Translations under genes and position numbers: made by a program
Source of the DNA: a virus
Strand: one strand, 5' to 3'
DNA: 55,166 bases
Virus record (IMG/VR): IMGVR_UViG_3300021197_000131
Location: 1 to 55,166 of that record
Part shown: piece after piece, positions 8,238 through 14,716 of the stretch
How the letters are laid out: each line of letters starts with the position of its first letter
Position numbering within the stretch: position 1 is the first letter of the stretch
Notes under the pieces: model-generated
What the model saw: the letters and a program-made list of their open reading frames with translations, nothing else
Told to the model about the DNA's origin: nothing
The model's database searches: none

Positions 8238-8680
8238 TATAACCTACCTGTGTAGTGCATCAATCCTAGTATACCAAATCCTGAGATAAATGCAAGTATT
8301 AATATTACGCTACCATAAATTAATATCTGTTCCATTAGCGCTTCTTGTTTCTTCTTCTTAGCTGCTAGGTCATTCTTCTTCTGTACACGTATGTCTTTAC
8401 GTAAGGCAAGAAGCTCATTCCATGCTGAGAAGCCCCTAGTAGATATTACAATAGCCCTTAGCTGCTCTTCTATGTCATCTGCTTGCTTACGCTTTACAAA
8501 CGTATCAAGAGCCTCTTCATTAGCTGACGAGAAGGGGCTACTCTTCTTCTTGTCGTGATCAGACTTAGCTGAGTCAATAGCATCAAAGAGTGAACCTAAG
8601 TCCTTAGCTAGAGATGCTATCTCTTTACCTGCAGCTATCCCTGCCTTCACACCTGCAAATATAGTTAATGGGTCTACCAT
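8237..8680 (-). CDS. Membrane-anchored protein with amphipathic N-terminus
   Basis: A 147-residue protein starting MVDPLTIFAGVKAGIAAGKE, an amphipathic Ala/Gly helix known from small proteins of marine phages. The middle is charged and probably coiled coil (residues about 45-115, many Lys/Glu). Residues about 118-142 (ILIYGSVILILAFISGFGIL) form one clear membrane helix near the C-terminus. The topology could suit a lysis or virion-associated membrane protein; that is inference. The frame ends in a TAATG junction with the next gene. Confidence 0.75.
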   Translation of the reverse strand: MVDPLTIFAGVKAGIAAGKEIASLAKDLGSLFDAIDSAKSDHDKKKSSPFSSANEEALDTFVKRKQADDIEEQLRAIVISTRGFSAWNELLALRKDIRVQKKNDLAAKKKKQEALMEQILIYGSVILILAFISGFGILGLMHYTGRL

Positions 8681-8911
8681 TCATGCTACCACAAAGTCTA
8701 CTAGCAACCCCTCTGGCTGCTTATTTTTATGATGTGGGTGGTAAGCATAAGGAACTTCGTGTCTATACAAGTATGCTTTCTTGTCTACAGCCTTATGTGT
8801 TTCCTCTACCCTTGTCTCTTTCTCACTCTTCCCACTTTCAAACACGATATTCTTGTGTGTATCAAATGGCATATAAGGCAACGGAAAGTGTGCTAACAGT
8901 GTTGCCTTCAT
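8681..8911 (-). CDS. Hypothetical protein, 76 aa
   Basis: ATG at 8909-8911 is chosen because GGTGAT lies just upstream and because the preceding gene ends at 8916; a longer frame reaching 9052 would lie mostly inside that gene. The product is a small protein with LAHFPLPYMPFDTHKNIVFE near the start and a His/Tyr-rich segment (YRHEVPYAYHPHHKN) before a hydrophobic C-terminus. Not recognised. Position in the late cluster suggests a minor structural or assembly role at most. Confidence 0.55.
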   Translation of the reverse strand: MKATLLAHFPLPYMPFDTHKNIVFESGKSEKETRVEETHKAVDKKAYLYRHEVPYAYHPHHKNKQPEGLLVDFVVA

Positions 8912-8915
8912 AATA

Positions 8916-9200
8916 TCACCAAGCCTTACAAGACCAGTACCTTGCTGTGAACTTATCTGTCGCTGTATCACAGTTGTGCCTTGCTCTGAAGGATTTGCGC
9001 CTACTAGGTTGATCTTTCTTGATAGACATATTAGGATCACCGAAGCGTACAACCTTTACTTGGTCGCCCTTCTTAGCTAACACAGCAGACTTCTTAGCAC
9101 CACCCGGTGTCTTCTTAGGTTTGTTGTATCCGGGGTAAGTCTCTCCACGATACTTCAGCTTACCGCTAGGAAGACGTTCTACATCTTTAGTTGTTGCCAT
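8916..9200 (-). CDS. DUF6321-like phage protein, 94 aa
   Basis: The C-terminal half contains VKVVRFGDPNMSIKKDQP, then RRKSFRARHNC and ARYWSCKAW, a pattern widespread in tailed phages and assigned in my memory to DUF6321. The N-terminus has LPSGKLKYRGETYPGYNKP. Highly basic; function unknown though conserved late-gene neighbourhoods suggest a virion or packaging accessory. ATG start, directly adjoining the upstream gene. Confidence 0.8.
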   Translation of the reverse strand: MATTKDVERLPSGKLKYRGETYPGYNKPKKTPGGAKKSAVLAKKGDQVKVVRFGDPNMSIKKDQPSRRKSFRARHNCDTATDKFTARYWSCKAW

Positions 9201-9467
9201 CTATCCAATACCTTCACGCTCTCTGTCAGGGTCTAACACGTCTTTACGCTCTATCCAACCCTCTAAGTACATAGCTCTCTCTACGTGGTCTAGAGTGTAA
9301 CGCACTCCTGTGTCACTCTCTATTGCTGCACGTACATAGAATACGTCAGACTTAGGAATGTGTATACGTCTTAGAGCTTTACTGTCTTCTGATACTAAGG
9401 CAGAGTAAAACTCTTCTATTACGTTATCTGATGCATATAGTTTTACTTGTCTTTTCTTCAAAGTCAA
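9201..9467 (-). CDS. First gene of the leftward late operon, 88 aa
   Basis: An 88-residue acidic/basic mixed protein with no recognised domain (YTLDHVERAMYLEGWIERKD). No ATG is available: the start is TTG at 9465-9467 (AAGG lies 4 nt upstream) or TTG two codons later. It is the promoter-proximal gene of the leftward unit, about 130 nt downstream of the strong promoter at 9608-9636. Function unknown. Confidence 0.6.
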   Translation of the reverse strand: MTLKKRQVKLYASDNVIEEFYSALVSEDSKALRRIHIPKSDVFYVRAAIESDTGVRYTLDHVERAMYLEGWIERKDVLDPDREREGIG

Positions 9468-9488
9468 TACCTTATATTAAAAAATAAA

Positions 9489-9562
9489 GGTACGTGTCGC
9501 AAACTTACGTGTGAGAGGAGGAGACATGAGGAAGAGTGACACATATATTCGTGACACGTACC
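9489..9562 (-). repeat. 10-bp inverted repeat in leader of leftward operon
   Basis: GGTACGTGTC at 9489-9498 is perfectly complementary to GACACGTACC at 9553-9562, with 54 nt between. It lies just downstream of the leftward promoter, so it would be transcribed into the 5' leader and could fold or act as an operator pair. Confidence 0.6.
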
Positions 9563-9607
9563 AGTGTAACACTTATTTGTTACGTTTATTATTGTGTTAC
9601 TGTAATT

Positions 9608-9636
9608 AGTATACAGATATAAGAAGAGTTTGTCAA
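9608..9636 (-). promoter_or_regulatory. Strong sigma70-type leftward (late) promoter
   Basis: On the minus strand TTGACA (9631-9636), a 17-bp spacer and TATACT (9608-9613): 11 of 12 consensus bases with ideal spacing. Transcription would start near 9601 and run into the 9467-to-1 gene block. A TAGTTAAACT repeat lies 5 bp upstream of the -35, a position suited to an activator or repressor. Confidence 0.85.
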
Positions 9637-9641
9637 GGGAA

Positions 9642-9761
9642 TAGTTAAACTTTCTAGTTAAACTCTACCTATGTCCACTATCTTATTTGCAACACTCTTT
9701 ATTTAGTTAAACTATCTTTTATTTATTACTTGATTAAGTTAAAACACTTAAAGTTTAACTA
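9642..9761. repeat. Four TAGTTAAACT repeats upstream of the leftward promoter
   Basis: Direct copies at 9642-9651, 9655-9664 and 9704-9713 and one inverted copy (AGTTTAACTA) at 9752-9761. The first two are 13 bp apart and abut the -35 box. A 10-mer occurring four times within 120 bp is far above chance and suggests a binding site for a phage or host regulator, or for an initiator. Confidence 0.75.
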
Positions 9762-10066
9762 TACCCTGCTACTGCTACGCAGTTATACACATATATCAGC
9801 CTGTGTCAAGCGCTTATTTAGCTAAGTGCGACAATCTGTCACTGTATATACATAAAATAAGCCGTTTCAAAAATCACTTCTGTGTGCTTGTACATATACA
9901 CGTAGCGTATATACCCCCCATGGCGCTCGCCGCCCCACTCTTTTTTGTTGTCGCTGTTGTTTTTCTGCGGTGTTTTACTCTAAGTCATTGTATTTATTGC
10001 ATTTTATAACTGATATATCCTCAATTCAGGCTAAAAAGGTGTTGTAAATATGTCACATTTCAGGTT

Positions 10067-10159
10067 TGTGATCACAAAACCAAAATGGATGCACAAAAAC
10101 ACAGACCGCCTATCCAAATGTGATCACAAAAAAGCATACCCCTATAAAATGTGATCACA
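10067..10159. repeat. Three TGTGATCACA palindromes
   Basis: Exact copies at 10067-10076, 10119-10128 and 10150-10159; the first extends to a perfect 14-bp palindrome TTTGTGATCACAAA. A partial copy (GATCACAA, 10443-10450) overlaps the ribosome-site area of the first rightward small gene. The half-site TGTGA resembles CRP/FNR-type operators but without the usual 6-bp spacer. Confidence 0.75.
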
Positions 10160-10379
10160 AAACGCTGCAGCATTCCGTCATTCATTATAAATATAAAAAT
10201 ATAAATGTTACATTATAACAAACCAACCAAGAGCAAACCCAAAACAGAACAAACCATAAACGAATTACCAACACCAAACAAAACCACGGAACAAAGTAGA
10301 ACAAAAGGCGAACCCGGTTTTGATTCACTAAATAAAACGCTTTGTTTTCAATGACTTATAAAATAGTTCATTTTAGGGC

Positions 10380-10408
10380 TTGAACGGTTTTTAAATATCT
10401 GGTCTAAA
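10380..10408 (+). promoter_or_regulatory. Possible rightward promoter
   Basis: TTGAAC (10380-10385), 17-bp spacer, TCTAAA (10403-10408). Moderate match (8 of 12), placed about 40 bp before the first rightward gene. Confidence 0.4.
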
Positions 10409-10451
10409 TTGTCTCAAGCAAAACGAAACACAAACCAAAGAGGATCACAAA

Positions 10452-10589
10452 ATGACAAAGGTAGATAGAATAGAACTAGATGAACGGATCAAGGCGCTAG
10501 ATTATTGGGGCAGACTGACATGCGAAAAAATGCTAGAACTAAGAGTAAAAACTAAAAAAGAATTATTGGCAGAACTAAGAGCAAAATAA
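10452..10589 (+). CDS. Small helical protein, 45 aa, first rightward gene
   Basis: ATG at 10452-10454 to TAA at 10587-10589. AGAGGA lies 8 nt upstream. The product is a charged helix with LDERIKALDYWGRLTCEKML and a Lys-rich end. It is isolated from the main rightward operon by about 500 nt. No known domain. Its position at the head of the rightward region, next to the TGTGATCACA sites, would suit a small early regulator, but nothing in the sequence proves it. Confidence 0.6.
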   Translation: MTKVDRIELDERIKALDYWGRLTCEKMLELRVKTKKELLAELRAK

Positions 10590-10592
10590 TCC

Positions 10593-10629
10593 TTGACAGT
10601 CTTTTTTGTATCCCTCATGCTAGGGGTAC
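10593..10629 (+). promoter_or_regulatory. TTGACA promoter element over an 8-bp dyad
   Basis: TTGACA (10593-10598) is followed after 17 bp by CATGCT (10616-10621), a poor -10. That hexamer is exactly the loop of a dyad GTATCCCT (10608-10615) / AGGGGTAC (10622-10629) with one G-T wobble. The layout suggests a regulated promoter or a 5' RNA hairpin. No T-run follows, so it is not a simple terminator. Confidence 0.45.
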
Positions 10630-10997
10630 AAGATGGAAAGTCAAATCAGCAAGCCGAGCCTAGAGCCATGACGTTTGCCTTGACCTATACAAGCTCTGCA
10701 GGTGTAAGCTAGTCCTGCATTGGTAAAAAGAAAAGACTTGACTACAAGACGAAAATAAACAAGACTGAATACACATTGTGGATTTTCCCCATGGCTGGGA
10801 ATGCAACGAAAGAGCGTCTAAAGAAAAGCGCCACGTACAGCCTACGGAATATTAGTTGATCCTCTTAGCGCCGTTGTGGGCTTTGTACATTGTAGAGCCG
10901 TATTGATAGTCGTGCCGTAGCGGGAAAGTCTAGGCTGTGCAAATCAGGTAGCAGAGAGAGACACAGAGAAAGCTTTCCCTAGACGTTGTATTTCTTG

Positions 10998-11067
10998 GAC
11001 GCATCTAGTCTAACAGTTCAAAGCTGCATATACTTGACATATGGGATAAATTATAATTAGATGCGTC
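10998..11067 (+). promoter_or_regulatory. Inverted repeat enclosing promoter-like boxes before rightward operon
   Basis: GACGCATCTA (10998-11007) and TAGATGCGTC (11058-11067) are a perfect 10-bp inverted repeat 50 nt apart. Between them lie TTGACA (11034-11039) and a perfect TATAAT (11052-11057), but only 12 bp apart, so they cannot act together as a normal sigma70 promoter. An activator-dependent promoter using TATAAT is possible. Confidence 0.45.
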
Positions 11068-11098
11068 TTACTAAATACAGTTTCAAAAGAGGTGAGAC

Positions 11099-11314
11099 AT
11101 GGATAACAATACACAAAGCGAAACCTTTTGGATTGTCAGAAAATGGTTTGAAGATGATAGTGACATCCAAGATGTAAATGACTATGAAAAGCATTGGTCT
11201 TTTGCATCTGCTGAATGTGCCTTGTCAGAAGAGAGTCACAATGGCTATGATAAAGGCTTGACAGGTAAAATATTTGAAGTTAAAGCAACCTATGCTTTGA
11301 AAGGTATAGAATAA
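11099..11314 (+). CDS. Small acidic protein, 71 aa
   Basis: ATG preceded by GAGGTGAGAC. The protein is acidic and aromatic-rich (FWIVRKWFEDDSD) with no recognised domain. It opens the main rightward operon and ends in a TAATG junction with the next gene. Such small acidic early proteins are often host-takeover factors; here that is only a guess from position. Confidence 0.65.
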   Translation: MDNNTQSETFWIVRKWFEDDSDIQDVNDYEKHWSFASAECALSEESHNGYDKGLTGKIFEVKATYALKGIE

Positions 11315-11478
11315 TGACACTGTACACGCTACCACACAAGTTTACTGTGCATAAAGAACGACACGGAAACGGTGGAAATTTTATCTTAAAATGCAATGGT
11401 AATTTTGTCTATTGGGCAGAAACATTGGATGAGATATTTATTGCTTATGGTAATCATCTGAAACATGCAAGAGGATAA
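11314..11478 (+). CDS. Small protein, 54 aa
   Basis: ATG 11314-11316 shares a base with the stop of the upstream gene (TAATG); ends TAA 11476-11478. The product has HKERHGNGGNFILKCNGNF then VYWAETLDEIF, looking like a compact beta-rich fold. Not recognised. The tail of this gene supplies the ribosome site (AGAGGATAAGAC) of the next one. Confidence 0.6.
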   Translation: MTLYTLPHKFTVHKERHGNGGNFILKCNGNFVYWAETLDEIFIAYGNHLKHARG

Positions 11479-11481
11479 GAC

Positions 11482-12069
11482 ATGACACAGTACACTAGAA
11501 ACATCTTGAAAGTTTTCAATCAGGCTACGCAGTCAGAGATTGATCACGGTTTGACATGGTACGCTGACGCTAAGAGCAAGGCACAAGAAATGGCTGACTA
11601 TCTAGAATTGCCTTTGCATATTGTAGTCGGCGTTATCGCTGCGCTTAGTCCTACTAATAAATGGGAACGCAATTTAAAAGATGCATATGATATGCTGCAT
11701 ACTTTTACTGCAGGTGGATACGTCGAAGACTGCAGGCCGTGTACATACAAAACCATGCGTGACAAGGCTTGGTCTATCTTGACTAGTATGCCACACAATA
11801 ATGATGATACTGCATTCATCTTGAACGGTGCTAAGATCACGGACTTTTTCTACTGCATCATGGGCGAGGATGTGTGTGTCATTGATGGACATGCTTGGTG
11901 CATTGCTAACAATGATCGCCGCACAATGCAGGAAGTGCCGAACATTGGCAAAAAACTAAGACAAGATTTACAGACCTGTTATAGTCGAGCAGGTAAAAAA
12001 CACGGCATGACCGCATACGAAATGCAAGCCGCTACATGGGTGACATGGAAGCGCATTCATAACGTATAA
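11482..12069 (+). CDS. HhH-GPD-like phage protein (DNA glycosylase-like, DUF7178 type)
   Basis: A 195-residue helical protein. Features: GVIAALSPTNKWERNLKDA (residues about 50-68), a KI-T-FFY segment (ITDFFYCIMGED), VIDGHAW near residue 135, and a C-terminal QAATWVTWKRIH. This set of motifs belongs to a widespread phage family whose fold resembles helix-hairpin-helix DNA glycosylases; I recall it as DUF7178. The Asp/His of the VIDGHAW motif may be functional. A role in base excision, protection of modified DNA or interference with host DNA is conceivable, but activity is not established from sequence. Confidence 0.7.
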   Translation: MTQYTRNILKVFNQATQSEIDHGLTWYADAKSKAQEMADYLELPLHIVVGVIAALSPTNKWERNLKDAYDMLHTFTAGGYVEDCRPCTYKTMRDKAWSILTSMPHNNDDTAFILNGAKITDFFYCIMGEDVCVIDGHAWCIANNDRRTMQEVPNIGKKLRQDLQTCYSRAGKKHGMTAYEMQAATWVTWKRIHNV

Positions 12070-12138
12070 ATTAATTCTTGACAACAAAACCAGTCTATGC
12101 AAGAACTATAGACACAACAAACATAAAGGAGACAAAAA

Positions 12139-12363
12139 ATGTTTGTACTATTCGCAACTAAACCGCTCAATGATGGCACACAAGGCTATCGCTTTAACTT
12201 TGCAGGTGTCAAAGGCTTAACACGTAAGCGCAAGTTTCTAAACCGTGTTGGCATTACTCGCAAGGACTGCATGACAGGACTGCACTTAGGTAAGCGCAGC
12301 GTTTACATTGAGCGCAAGCCTAATCGCTCTACTGAACGCAAGTTTCACCACTTTGCAGGTTGA
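12139..12363 (+). CDS. Small very basic protein, 74 aa
   Basis: ATG preceded by AAAGGAG. The product is rich in Arg/Lys (KGLTRKRKFLNRVGITRKD) and beta-like at the start (MFVLFATKPLNDGTQGYRFNF). Likely nucleic-acid associated on charge alone. Not recognised. A TTGACA at 12078-12083 lies in the short upstream gap but lacks a usable -10. Confidence 0.6.
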   Translation: MFVLFATKPLNDGTQGYRFNFAGVKGLTRKRKFLNRVGITRKDCMTGLHLGKRSVYIERKPNRSTERKFHHFAG

Positions 12364-12365
12364 TT

Positions 12366-12620
12366 ATGGCACATGATATAAACAACATTAGAGTGGCCTA
12401 CAAAGGCCACACTATCTCAATAGCGCAAAATCAGTATGATCAAGGCAATAGCATTGAAGAAATACTTAACTTGGGCAATGGAATATGTGATGATTTTTCT
12501 GGTGATCCGTTGCCCTACAATGGTTCACTTACTATACTACTGCGTGAGCTAAATAAAATAAAAGAGGCTATAGATGCTAACACATATGAACAGAGAAATC
12601 TTAGCAGGGGCATGGCATGA
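12366..12620 (+). CDS. Hypothetical protein, 84 aa
   Basis: The ATG at 12366-12368 is preferred to a TTG two codons earlier. The product begins MAHDINNIRVAYKGHTISIA and ends in a helix (LTILLRELNKIKEAIDAN). No recognised domain. The last 47 nt overlap the next small gene in another frame. Confidence 0.6.
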   Translation: MAHDINNIRVAYKGHTISIAQNQYDQGNSIEEILNLGNGICDDFSGDPLPYNGSLTILLRELNKIKEAIDANTYEQRNLSRGMA

Positions 12621-12750
12621 TTGTGTCTCTGCAAAAGAAAAGCTAAAAGAGCTTGACGATTTCTACTTTTCTACTGTACATGAAGACACAGTGAAAAAGC
12701 TAGACGATAGCTTGCACTTGATAGGCGAGTTATTAAAAGGTAAGATTTGA
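12574..12750 (+). CDS. Small helical protein, 58 aa
   Basis: ATG 12574-12576 with AGAGG 7 nt upstream; a second in-frame ATG follows four codons later. Ends TGA 12748-12750. Predominantly a charged helix (SAKEKLKELDDFYFSTVHED). It starts inside the upstream gene, typical of the compact packing in this arm. Function unknown. Confidence 0.55.
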   Translation: MLTHMNREILAGAWHDCVSAKEKLKELDDFYFSTVHEDTVKKLDDSLHLIGELLKGKI

Positions 12751-12763
12751 CAGGAGAGAGACA

Positions 12764-12952
12764 ATGCAAATCACTATGGAATCTATGCTGACAGGTAACG
12801 TATCCACTATGGATATTGATGTGACCTTAGAGCAACTCGAAGCATGGCATAACGGAATGCTAATCCAAGAGGCGATGCCACACTTGACAACACATGAGAG
12901 AGAGTTTATCAAGACAGGCATAACACAGGAAGAATGGGACACAGCGTTATGA
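12764..12952 (+). CDS. Conserved small phage protein, 62 aa
   Basis: Strong ribosome site AGGAGAGAG before the ATG. The sequence TMDIDVTLEQLEAWHNGMLI and PHLTTHEREFIKTGITQEEW is a small family I have seen in many phage genomes (pattern L-x-x-W-x-x-G-x-x-I-Q-x-x-M-P-x-L), with no assigned function. It ends in an ATGA junction with the methyltransferase-like gene. Confidence 0.75.
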   Translation: MQITMESMLTGNVSTMDIDVTLEQLEAWHNGMLIQEAMPHLTTHEREFIKTGITQEEWDTAL

Positions 12953-13677
12953 GCAAGGGTATAGTGATTAGTTTGTATGACTACACAGGTGAAGCATTGA
13001 AGCCATGGGCAGAAGCAGGATACCATTGCTCTGCCTTTGACATACAACATTCACCTGTTGGTAAGCTACAAGGTTTCGACAGTGGCGGTTTCATTAGGTA
13101 TGAGGGTAAAGACTTACACGACAAGCGTAGCATATGGAATCTACAACAGCGTTTCCAAAACAAGAATGTAGTATTCGCTATGGCATTCCCTGTCTGTACT
13201 GACATGGCTGTATCAGGTGCAGCACACTTCAAGCGCAAGGCAGAGCGTGACCCTAAGTTCCAAGAACGTGCAGTTAATTATGCGGTTTGGTGCAGCGAGT
13301 TGTTTCAAAACTTAGGTGTGCCATACTTCATAGAAAATCCTGTGTCAGTATTGGCTACCAAGTGGCGCAAGCCTGACTATTCGTTCCACCCTTATGAGTA
13401 TGGTGGATACATACCAGATGATCAAGCGACACATCCAGTGTGGCCTGACTATATCGCACCGAAAGATGCGTACCCAAAGAAGACTTGCCTTTGGACAGGC
13501 AATGGGTTTACTATGCCTTGGACTGATCCAGTAGAACCAGAGCTAGGACACAGTAGACAGCACCTAAAGCTAGGTGGTAAGAGCATGAAGACCAAGAACA
13601 TACGCAGTGCTACGCCGAGAGGCTTTGCACAGGCGGTGTATGAGTTTAACTCAGTAGAAGAAATGGAGACAGTATGA
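12949..13677 (+). CDS. Putative DNA cytosine methyltransferase-like protein
   Basis: A 242-residue protein from the coupled ATG at 12949-12951 (ATGA overlap); an in-frame ATG at 12934 with AGGA close by is an alternative. The N-terminus VISLYDYTGEALKPWAEAGY and SAFDIQH match the SAM-binding start of phage C5-type methyltransferase-like proteins, and FPVCTDMAVSGA stands where the P-C catalytic loop is expected (Pro-Val-Cys instead of Pro-Pro-Cys-Gln). Further motifs are FIENPVSVL and KKTCLWTGNGF, with RGFAQAVYEFN at the end. It could modify phage DNA or be an inactive relative; the catalytic loop needs checking. Confidence 0.7.
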   Translation: MSKGIVISLYDYTGEALKPWAEAGYHCSAFDIQHSPVGKLQGFDSGGFIRYEGKDLHDKRSIWNLQQRFQNKNVVFAMAFPVCTDMAVSGAAHFKRKAERDPKFQERAVNYAVWCSELFQNLGVPYFIENPVSVLATKWRKPDYSFHPYEYGGYIPDDQATHPVWPDYIAPKDAYPKKTCLWTGNGFTMPWTDPVEPELGHSRQHLKLGGKSMKTKNIRSATPRGFAQAVYEFNSVEEMETV

Positions 13678-13829
13678 AGTACATAGTATATGTAACTGTC
13701 CGTAACTCTTACGAGGTAGAAGCTTCTAGTAAGTATGATGCTGAAATGCAAGTGAGAGACATGGACGCAGAAGAAATACTTAATGATAGCGACTTTACAA
13801 TACAGGAAATAGAGGAGACAAACCAATGA
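13674..13829 (+). CDS. Small protein, 51 aa
   Basis: ATG 13674-13676 in an ATGA junction with the upstream gene; TGA 13827-13829 in an ATGA junction with the downstream gene. The product starts MKYIVYVTVRNSYEVEASSK, a beta-strand pattern, and ends with an acidic helix. Two perfect coupled junctions are good evidence that it is translated. Function unknown. Confidence 0.65.
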   Translation: MKYIVYVTVRNSYEVEASSKYDAEMQVRDMDAEEILNDSDFTIQEIEETNQ

Positions 13830-14200
13830 CAACGTTTAGCAGAGAAGAACTAAAAGCAATTCGTGTAGCAATGCAGGATGCACTAGATGCGCTTGACATT
13901 GATGCCACAATCAATGTAGGTAACTGTACCTATGACGGTGGCGAGGCTAAGTATACAGTCAAGCTAGTGAAGCAAGGCGCAGTGACACAAGAAGAAAGTG
14001 CTATGAGTTTTTGGGCAGATAATATGCAGCTTGACACAAACAAGATCGCTAAGATCAATGGACAAAGTGTCACATTGCATAGCTACAAAAGCAAAGCTAA
14101 GAAGTATCCATGGATTGTTGCAAGCCTGACAACGGACAGCAAGTGGAAGCTATCAGACAGTCAGGCCAAGAGTATGTTTAGCAAGGAGAAAGTAGCATGA
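13826..14200 (+). CDS. Hypothetical phage protein, 124 aa
   Basis: N-terminal helix (FSREELKAIRVAMQDALDAL) followed by a small beta-rich domain. The motif INGQSVTLHSYKSKAKKYPW is shared by a family of phage proteins that bear a short SH3-like C-terminal domain; no function is known to me. ATGA-coupled at the start and overlapped by 4 nt at the end. Confidence 0.7.
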   Translation: MTTFSREELKAIRVAMQDALDALDIDATINVGNCTYDGGEAKYTVKLVKQGAVTQEESAMSFWADNMQLDTNKIAKINGQSVTLHSYKSKAKKYPWIVASLTTDSKWKLSDSQAKSMFSKEKVA

Positions 14201-14538
14201 TTGAGTTAAACACAGAAGCACATCCCCAATACACTAGGCCACAACTAGGTGAGTGGATGGGATTGATAGGTGTATGGTTTAGCGAATGGCAGTATTCATG
14301 GCTAGACTATAAAGAGGATATGGTGCAGTACATGCAAGACAACTACGGCTTTGGTCAACTGTACAAGATGGGCGGTAGTGTATCTGACAGTGGTACATAT
14401 GTCAGCAGCTATGAAGATGATGAAGACCTTGATTGGATTGGCAGGATTATGACATCAAAGGGCTATGCTTACTGCTTCCCTTATGGTATCGTAGCAATCC
14501 CGACTGATGATGGTCACTTCATAACAAGGATGGACTAA
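14197..14538 (+). CDS. Hypothetical protein, 113 aa
   Basis: Aromatic-rich protein (MGLIGVWFSEWQYSWLDYKE) with an acidic middle (YEDDEDLDWIG) and a hydrophobic beta-like end. Not recognised. ATGA-coupled to the preceding gene. Confidence 0.6.
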   Translation: MIELNTEAHPQYTRPQLGEWMGLIGVWFSEWQYSWLDYKEDMVQYMQDNYGFGQLYKMGGSVSDSGTYVSSYEDDEDLDWIGRIMTSKGYAYCFPYGIVAIPTDDGHFITRMD

Positions 14539-14539
14539 G

Positions 14540-14716
14540 ATGCAAGAAGAATTAAATATAAACCATGAGCCTAGCCTTAATCATTGGGCTAGGTGCATAG
14601 CTGATGATGATATAGACACAGGTTATCATACCAGTTGGGATGCAGCGTATGAAAGTGCTTGGATGTATCTAGACGCTGAGTATAACTACAACTATGAGTA
14701 TAGGATGAACCAATGA
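14540..14716 (+). CDS. Small acidic Tyr-rich protein, 58 aa
   Basis: ATG 14540-14542 to TGA 14714-14716. Very acidic with many Tyr/Trp (DAAYESAWMYLDAEYNYNYE). Ends in an ATGA junction. Not recognised; charge and shape suggest a DNA-mimic-like or binding protein, but this is speculation. Confidence 0.55.
   Translation: MQEELNINHEPSLNHWARCIADDDIDTGYHTSWDAAYESAWMYLDAEYNYNYEYRMNQ

Larger units (their letters stand above)
9468..10451. other. Divergent intergenic control region, left part
   Basis: Nearly 1 kb with no convincing gene, very A+T-rich apart from a short GC patch near 9915-9940. It holds, from left to right, a 10-bp inverted repeat (9489-9562), the leftward promoter (9608-9636), four TAGTTAAACT repeats, three TGTGATCACA palindromes and a roughly 100-nt stretch (about 10216-10316) in which the plus strand is almost only A and C. 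Such density of repeats between divergent operons fits a regulatory switch and possibly a replication origin; the latter is inference. Confidence 0.7.
10590..11098. other. Gene-poor stretch with possible structured RNA
   Basis: About 500 nt between the 45-aa gene and the main rightward operon. Only frames under 25 codons occur. The plus strand has several stem-forming segments: TGCAGG/CCTGCA around 10699-10719, and an extended hairpin at 10922-10979 (GGGAAAG/CTTTCCC enclosing CTGTG/CACAG). GTCTAGG (10928-10934) can alternatively pair with CCTAGAC (10978-10984), giving a competing or pseudoknotted fold. No match to tRNA or tmRNA is apparent. A small RNA or long structured leader is possible. 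Confidence 0.4.

Noticed and set aside
9803-10009. Plus-strand frame with a membrane-like end in the control region
   Set aside because: Start is GTG or an ATG preceded by CCCCCC, no ribosome site, repetitive and unconserved-looking.
10600-10629. Dyad considered as an intrinsic terminator
   Set aside because: The T-run precedes rather than follows the stem on the plus strand and is an A-run on the minus strand.
12078-12106. TTGACA before the 74-aa basic gene as a promoter
   Set aside because: No acceptable -10 at 15-19 bp spacing.
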